Translations under genes and position numbers: made by a program
Shown: positions 12,783 to 14,995 of the stretch, in pieces
How the letters are laid out: each line of letters begins with the position of its first letter
Position numbering within the stretch: the stretch's first letter is position 1
The notes under the pieces: model-generated
The model's database searches: none
What the model was told of the DNA's origin: nothing
Seen by the model: the letters and a program-made list of their open reading frames with translations, nothing else
Source: Porphyromonadaceae bacterium UBA3318
GTDB lineage: Bacteria; Bacteroidota; Bacteroidia; Bacteroidales; Muribaculaceae
DNA length: 14,995 bases
Assembly (NCBI GenBank): GCA_002361235.1
Contig: DESI01000043.1
Location: 1-14,995, forward strand
Reading direction: 5' to 3'

Positions 12783-13388
12783 ATGGCAAGATACACAGGA
12801 CCAAAGACAAAAATCGCCCGCAAGTTCGGCGAGCCGATCTACGGTGAGGACAAGGTTCTCGCCAAGAAGAATTATCCGCCGGGACAACACGGCGCCAACC
12901 GTCGTCGCAAGACGTCGGAGTACGGCCAGCAGCTGCGTGAGAAGCAGAAGGCCAAATATACATACGGTGTACTGGAGCGTCAGTTCCGCAACCTGTTCGA
13001 GCATGCCGCACGTACCAAGGGTATTACCGGCGAGGTGCTCCTGCAGCTGCTGGAGAGCCGTCTGGACAACGTAGTGTACCGTCTGGGACTGGCAGCGTCG
13101 CGTCCCGCAGCGCGCCAGCTCGTGCTGCACAAGCACATCTGCGTCAACGGCAAGCCCGTCAACATCCCCTCCTACCGCGTAGTGCCCGGTGACGTAGTTA
13201 CCGTACGCGAGAAGTCCAAGAACCTCGAGGTGATCACCGACTGCGTGGCCGGTTTCAACCACTCGAAGTATCCCTGGATCGAATGGGACGAGCAGATCAA
13301 GGGCGGCAAGTTCCTGCACCTGCCGGAGCGCGCCGACATCCCCGAGACGATCAAGGAACAGCTCATCGTTGAGTTATATTCTAAATAA
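12783..13388 (+). CDS. rpsD: 30S ribosomal protein uS4
   Basis: S4 nucleates 30S assembly by binding the 16S 5' domain, and also acts in mRNA unwinding; in several phyla it represses its own mRNA. The protein is 201 aa. The N-terminal domain has MARYTGPKTKIARKFGEPIY and NYPPGQHGANRRRKTSEYGQ, with no zinc-binding cysteines. The S4 RNA-binding domain spans about residues 90-152, with ESRLDNVVYRLGLAASRPAA and HICVNGKPVNIPSYRVVPGD. It is preceded by a structured 163-bp gap and followed by rpoA 17 bp later. Confidence 0.98.
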   Translation: MARYTGPKTKIARKFGEPIYGEDKVLAKKNYPPGQHGANRRRKTSEYGQQLREKQKAKYTYGVLERQFRNLFEHAARTKGITGEVLLQLLESRLDNVVYRLGLAASRPAARQLVLHKHICVNGKPVNIPSYRVVPGDVVTVREKSKNLEVITDCVAGFNHSKYPWIEWDEQIKGGKFLHLPERADIPETIKEQLIVELYSK

Positions 13389-13405
13389 TAAAGAAAGAGA
13401 TACCC

Positions 13406-14404
13406 ATGCCAATATTAGCATTTCAGAAGCCCGACAAGGTGATCATGCTGGAGGCAGACAACAAATTCGGCAAGTTCGAGTTCCGCCCGCTGGAGCCTGG
13501 CTACGGCCAGACCATAGGCAACGCTCTGCGTCGAATCCTGCTGTCGTCGCTGGGTGGTTTCGCCATCAATACGATCCGTATCGACGGCGTAGCCCACGAG
13601 CTTGACACTATCCCCGGCGTGAAGGAGGATGTGACCAACATCATCCTGAATCTGAAGCAGATCCGCTTCAAACGCATCACGGAGGACGCCGAATTCGAGA
13701 AGGCGTCGGTAGCCGTAGGGGGCAAGGAAGAGTTCACTGCCGGCGATCTTGGCTCAGTGCTGTCCGGTTTCCAGGTACTGAACCCGGAACTGGTGATATG
13801 CCACCTGGACGAGAGCGCCAGCTTTAACCTCGAGTATACGATCAATCAGGGACGTGGCTGGGTGCCCGCAGACGAAAACCGCGAGTTGCTCGGCGACGAT
13901 GACCTGAACGTCATCGCGATCGACTCGATCTATACGCCCATCAAGAACGTGAAGTACGTGGTGGAGAACTACCGCGTGGAGCAGAAGACGGACTATGAGA
14001 AACTGATTCTGGAGGTGACCACCGACGGAAGCATCAATCCGAAGGACGCCCTCAAGGAGGCAGCCAAGATTCTGATCCAGCACTTCCTGATGTTCAGCGA
14101 CGAGAAGATCACGCTTGAGACACCCAAGCAGGAGTCGCCCGAGGAGTTTGACGAGGAAATACTGCACATGCGCCAGCTGCTTAAGAGCAAGCTCGTGGAC
14201 ATGGACCTCTCCGTCCGTGCCCTGAACTGCCTCAAGAGCGCTGAGGTCGAGACTCTCGGCCAGCTCGTACAGTACGAGAAGGGAGAACTGCTGAAGTTCC
14301 GCAACTTCGGCCGCAAGTCACTCTCCGAGATCGACGACCTTCTCGAGAAGAACAACCTGTCGTTCGGGATGGATATTTCGAAGTACAAATTAGATAAAGA
14401 CTAA
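13406..14404 (+). CDS. rpoA: DNA-directed RNA polymerase subunit alpha
   Basis: The alpha subunit dimerises to start RNA polymerase assembly and contacts promoter UP elements and regulators. The protein is 332 aa. The N-terminal domain (to about residue 235) has FEFRPLEPGYGQTIGNALRR (24-43), ILLSSLGGFAINTIRIDGV and HELDTIPGVKEDVTNIILNL. The C-terminal domain (about 258-325) carries DMDLSVRALNCLKSAEVETL, in which Arg271 and Asn274 match the E. coli DNA-contacting Arg265 and Asn268. It ends FRNFGRKSLSEIDDLL. An acidic linker (242-252) joins the two. Placement between rpsD and rplQ is standard. Confidence 0.98.
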   Translation: MPILAFQKPDKVIMLEADNKFGKFEFRPLEPGYGQTIGNALRRILLSSLGGFAINTIRIDGVAHELDTIPGVKEDVTNIILNLKQIRFKRITEDAEFEKASVAVGGKEEFTAGDLGSVLSGFQVLNPELVICHLDESASFNLEYTINQGRGWVPADENRELLGDDDLNVIAIDSIYTPIKNVKYVVENYRVEQKTDYEKLILEVTTDGSINPKDALKEAAKILIQHFLMFSDEKITLETPKQESPEEFDEEILHMRQLLKSKLVDMDLSVRALNCLKSAEVETLGQLVQYEKGELLKFRNFGRKSLSEIDDLLEKNNLSFGMDISKYKLDKD

Positions 14405-14410
14405 TCAACG

Positions 14411-14908
14411 ATGAGACATAATAAGAAATTCAATCACCTGAGCCGCAAGAAGGCACACCGCGACGCGCTGCTGTCGAACCTTGCAATCGCACTGTTTGCC
14501 AAGAAGCGGATTTTCACCACGGTAGCCAAGGCCAAGGCGTTGCGAGTATTTGCCGAGCCGTTGGTAACACGAGCCAAGCACGACGACACCAACAACCGTC
14601 GTCTGGTGTTCAGCTATCTCCAGAACCGCGACGCTGTCAAGGAACTGTTCGGCGTGATCGCCGACAAGGTTGCCGACCGTCCGGGCGGATACCTCCGCAT
14701 CCTCAAGACCGGTCACCGTCTGGGCGACAACGCCGAGATGTGCATGATCGAGTTCGTGGACTTCAATGAGAACGCCGGCACCAAGGCCGAGGCCAAGAAG
14801 GCCAAGACCACACGCCGCTCGCGCTCGAAGAAGGCAGCCGCTCCCGAGGCTACTGCCGAGGAGGCTCCCAAGGCTGAAGCTCCCGCAGAGGAACCCAAAG
14901 CTGAGTAA
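14411..14908 (+). CDS. rplQ: 50S ribosomal protein bL17 with acidic/basic tail
   Basis: L17 lies near the tunnel exit of the large subunit. Residues 1-120 are a normal L17: MRHNKKFNHLSRKKAHRDAL, LFAKKRIFTTVAKAKALRVF and GGYLRILKTGHRLGDNAEMC. A tail of about 45 residues follows (from 121), first Lys/Arg-rich (KKAKTTRRSRSKKAAA) and then alternating Ala, Pro, Glu and Lys to the stop. Such tails are known in Bacteroidetes L17 and are probably disordered. It is the last gene of the cluster, 6 bp after rpoA, with a terminator 20 bp downstream. Confidence 0.98.
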   Translation: MRHNKKFNHLSRKKAHRDALLSNLAIALFAKKRIFTTVAKAKALRVFAEPLVTRAKHDDTNNRRLVFSYLQNRDAVKELFGVIADKVADRPGGYLRILKTGHRLGDNAEMCMIEFVDFNENAGTKAEAKKAKTTRRSRSKKAAAPEATAEEAPKAEAPAEEPKAE

Positions 14909-14927
14909 ATCCCAATAATTCAGATAG

Positions 14928-14962
14928 AACAGGACGTGGCCCGCGGGTCGCGTCCTGTTTGT
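14928..14962 (+). terminator. Terminator at the end of the cluster
   Basis: AACAGGACG (14928-14936) pairs perfectly with CGTCCTGTT (14951-14959). The enclosed TGGCCCGCGGGTCG can extend the helix with mostly G-C and wobble pairs. A short TTTGTAT follows, so the T tract is weak, but the stem is long and it stands 20 bp after the last gene. This is the expected end of the rplQ transcript. Confidence 0.75.
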
Positions 14963-14995
14963 ATAGTGGGAGGGGTGGGAGGAATGGGAGTAGTG

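Noticed and set aside
1..14995. Mobile elements, CRISPR arrays, tRNA or rRNA genes, or a novel defence system
   Set aside because: I saw no transposase, integrase, regularly spaced repeats, tRNA-like cloverleaf or unknown gene; every coding region is a recognised core gene.

Overview
The window is one stretch of the universal ribosomal-protein gene cluster (S10, spc and alpha operon segments), all on the + strand. It runs from a 5'-truncated rplC to rplQ. I recognise 27 genes, including two short ones (rpmD, 59 aa; rpmJ, 38 aa). The organism is very probably a member of Bacteroidales with fairly high GC. Several proteins (L2, S3, L6, S14, SecY, alpha) resemble Bacteroides-type sequences, S14, S4 and L36 lack zinc ligands, rplQ has an Ala/Glu/Lys tail, and two gaps hold promoters of the Bacteroidetes type (TTTG, about 20 nt, TAnnTTTG). 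The family (Muribaculaceae or a relative) is a guess.

Layout: 1-4238 holds rplC-rplD-rplW-rplB-rpsS-rplV-rpsC-rplP. A 233-bp gap (4239-4471) follows, with two strong GC-rich hairpins, a T-rich stretch and a promoter. 4472-6557 holds rpmC-rpsQ-rplN-rplX-rplE-rpsN. A 172-bp gap (6558-6729) has two structured elements and a weak promoter. 6730-11775 holds rpsH-rplF-rplR-rpsE-rpmD-rplO-secY-map-infA-rpmJ. A 62-bp gap with a good promoter precedes rpsM-rpsK (11838-12619). A 163-bp gap with a hairpin precedes rpsD-rpoA-rplQ (12783-14908). A hairpin terminator at 14928-14960 ends the cluster. No gene-free stretch exceeds 300 bp.

The genes supply the core of both ribosomal subunits, together with initiation factor IF1, the SecY channel, methionine aminopeptidase (which trims new proteins at the tunnel exit) and the RNA polymerase alpha subunit. 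Gene content and order are ordinary for Bacteroidetes, and I see no undescribed multi-gene system. The less ordinary signal lies in the four intergenic gaps, which seem to cut the cluster into separately controlled units, and in a near-perfect Shine-Dalgarno before rplF in a phylum that rarely uses one.
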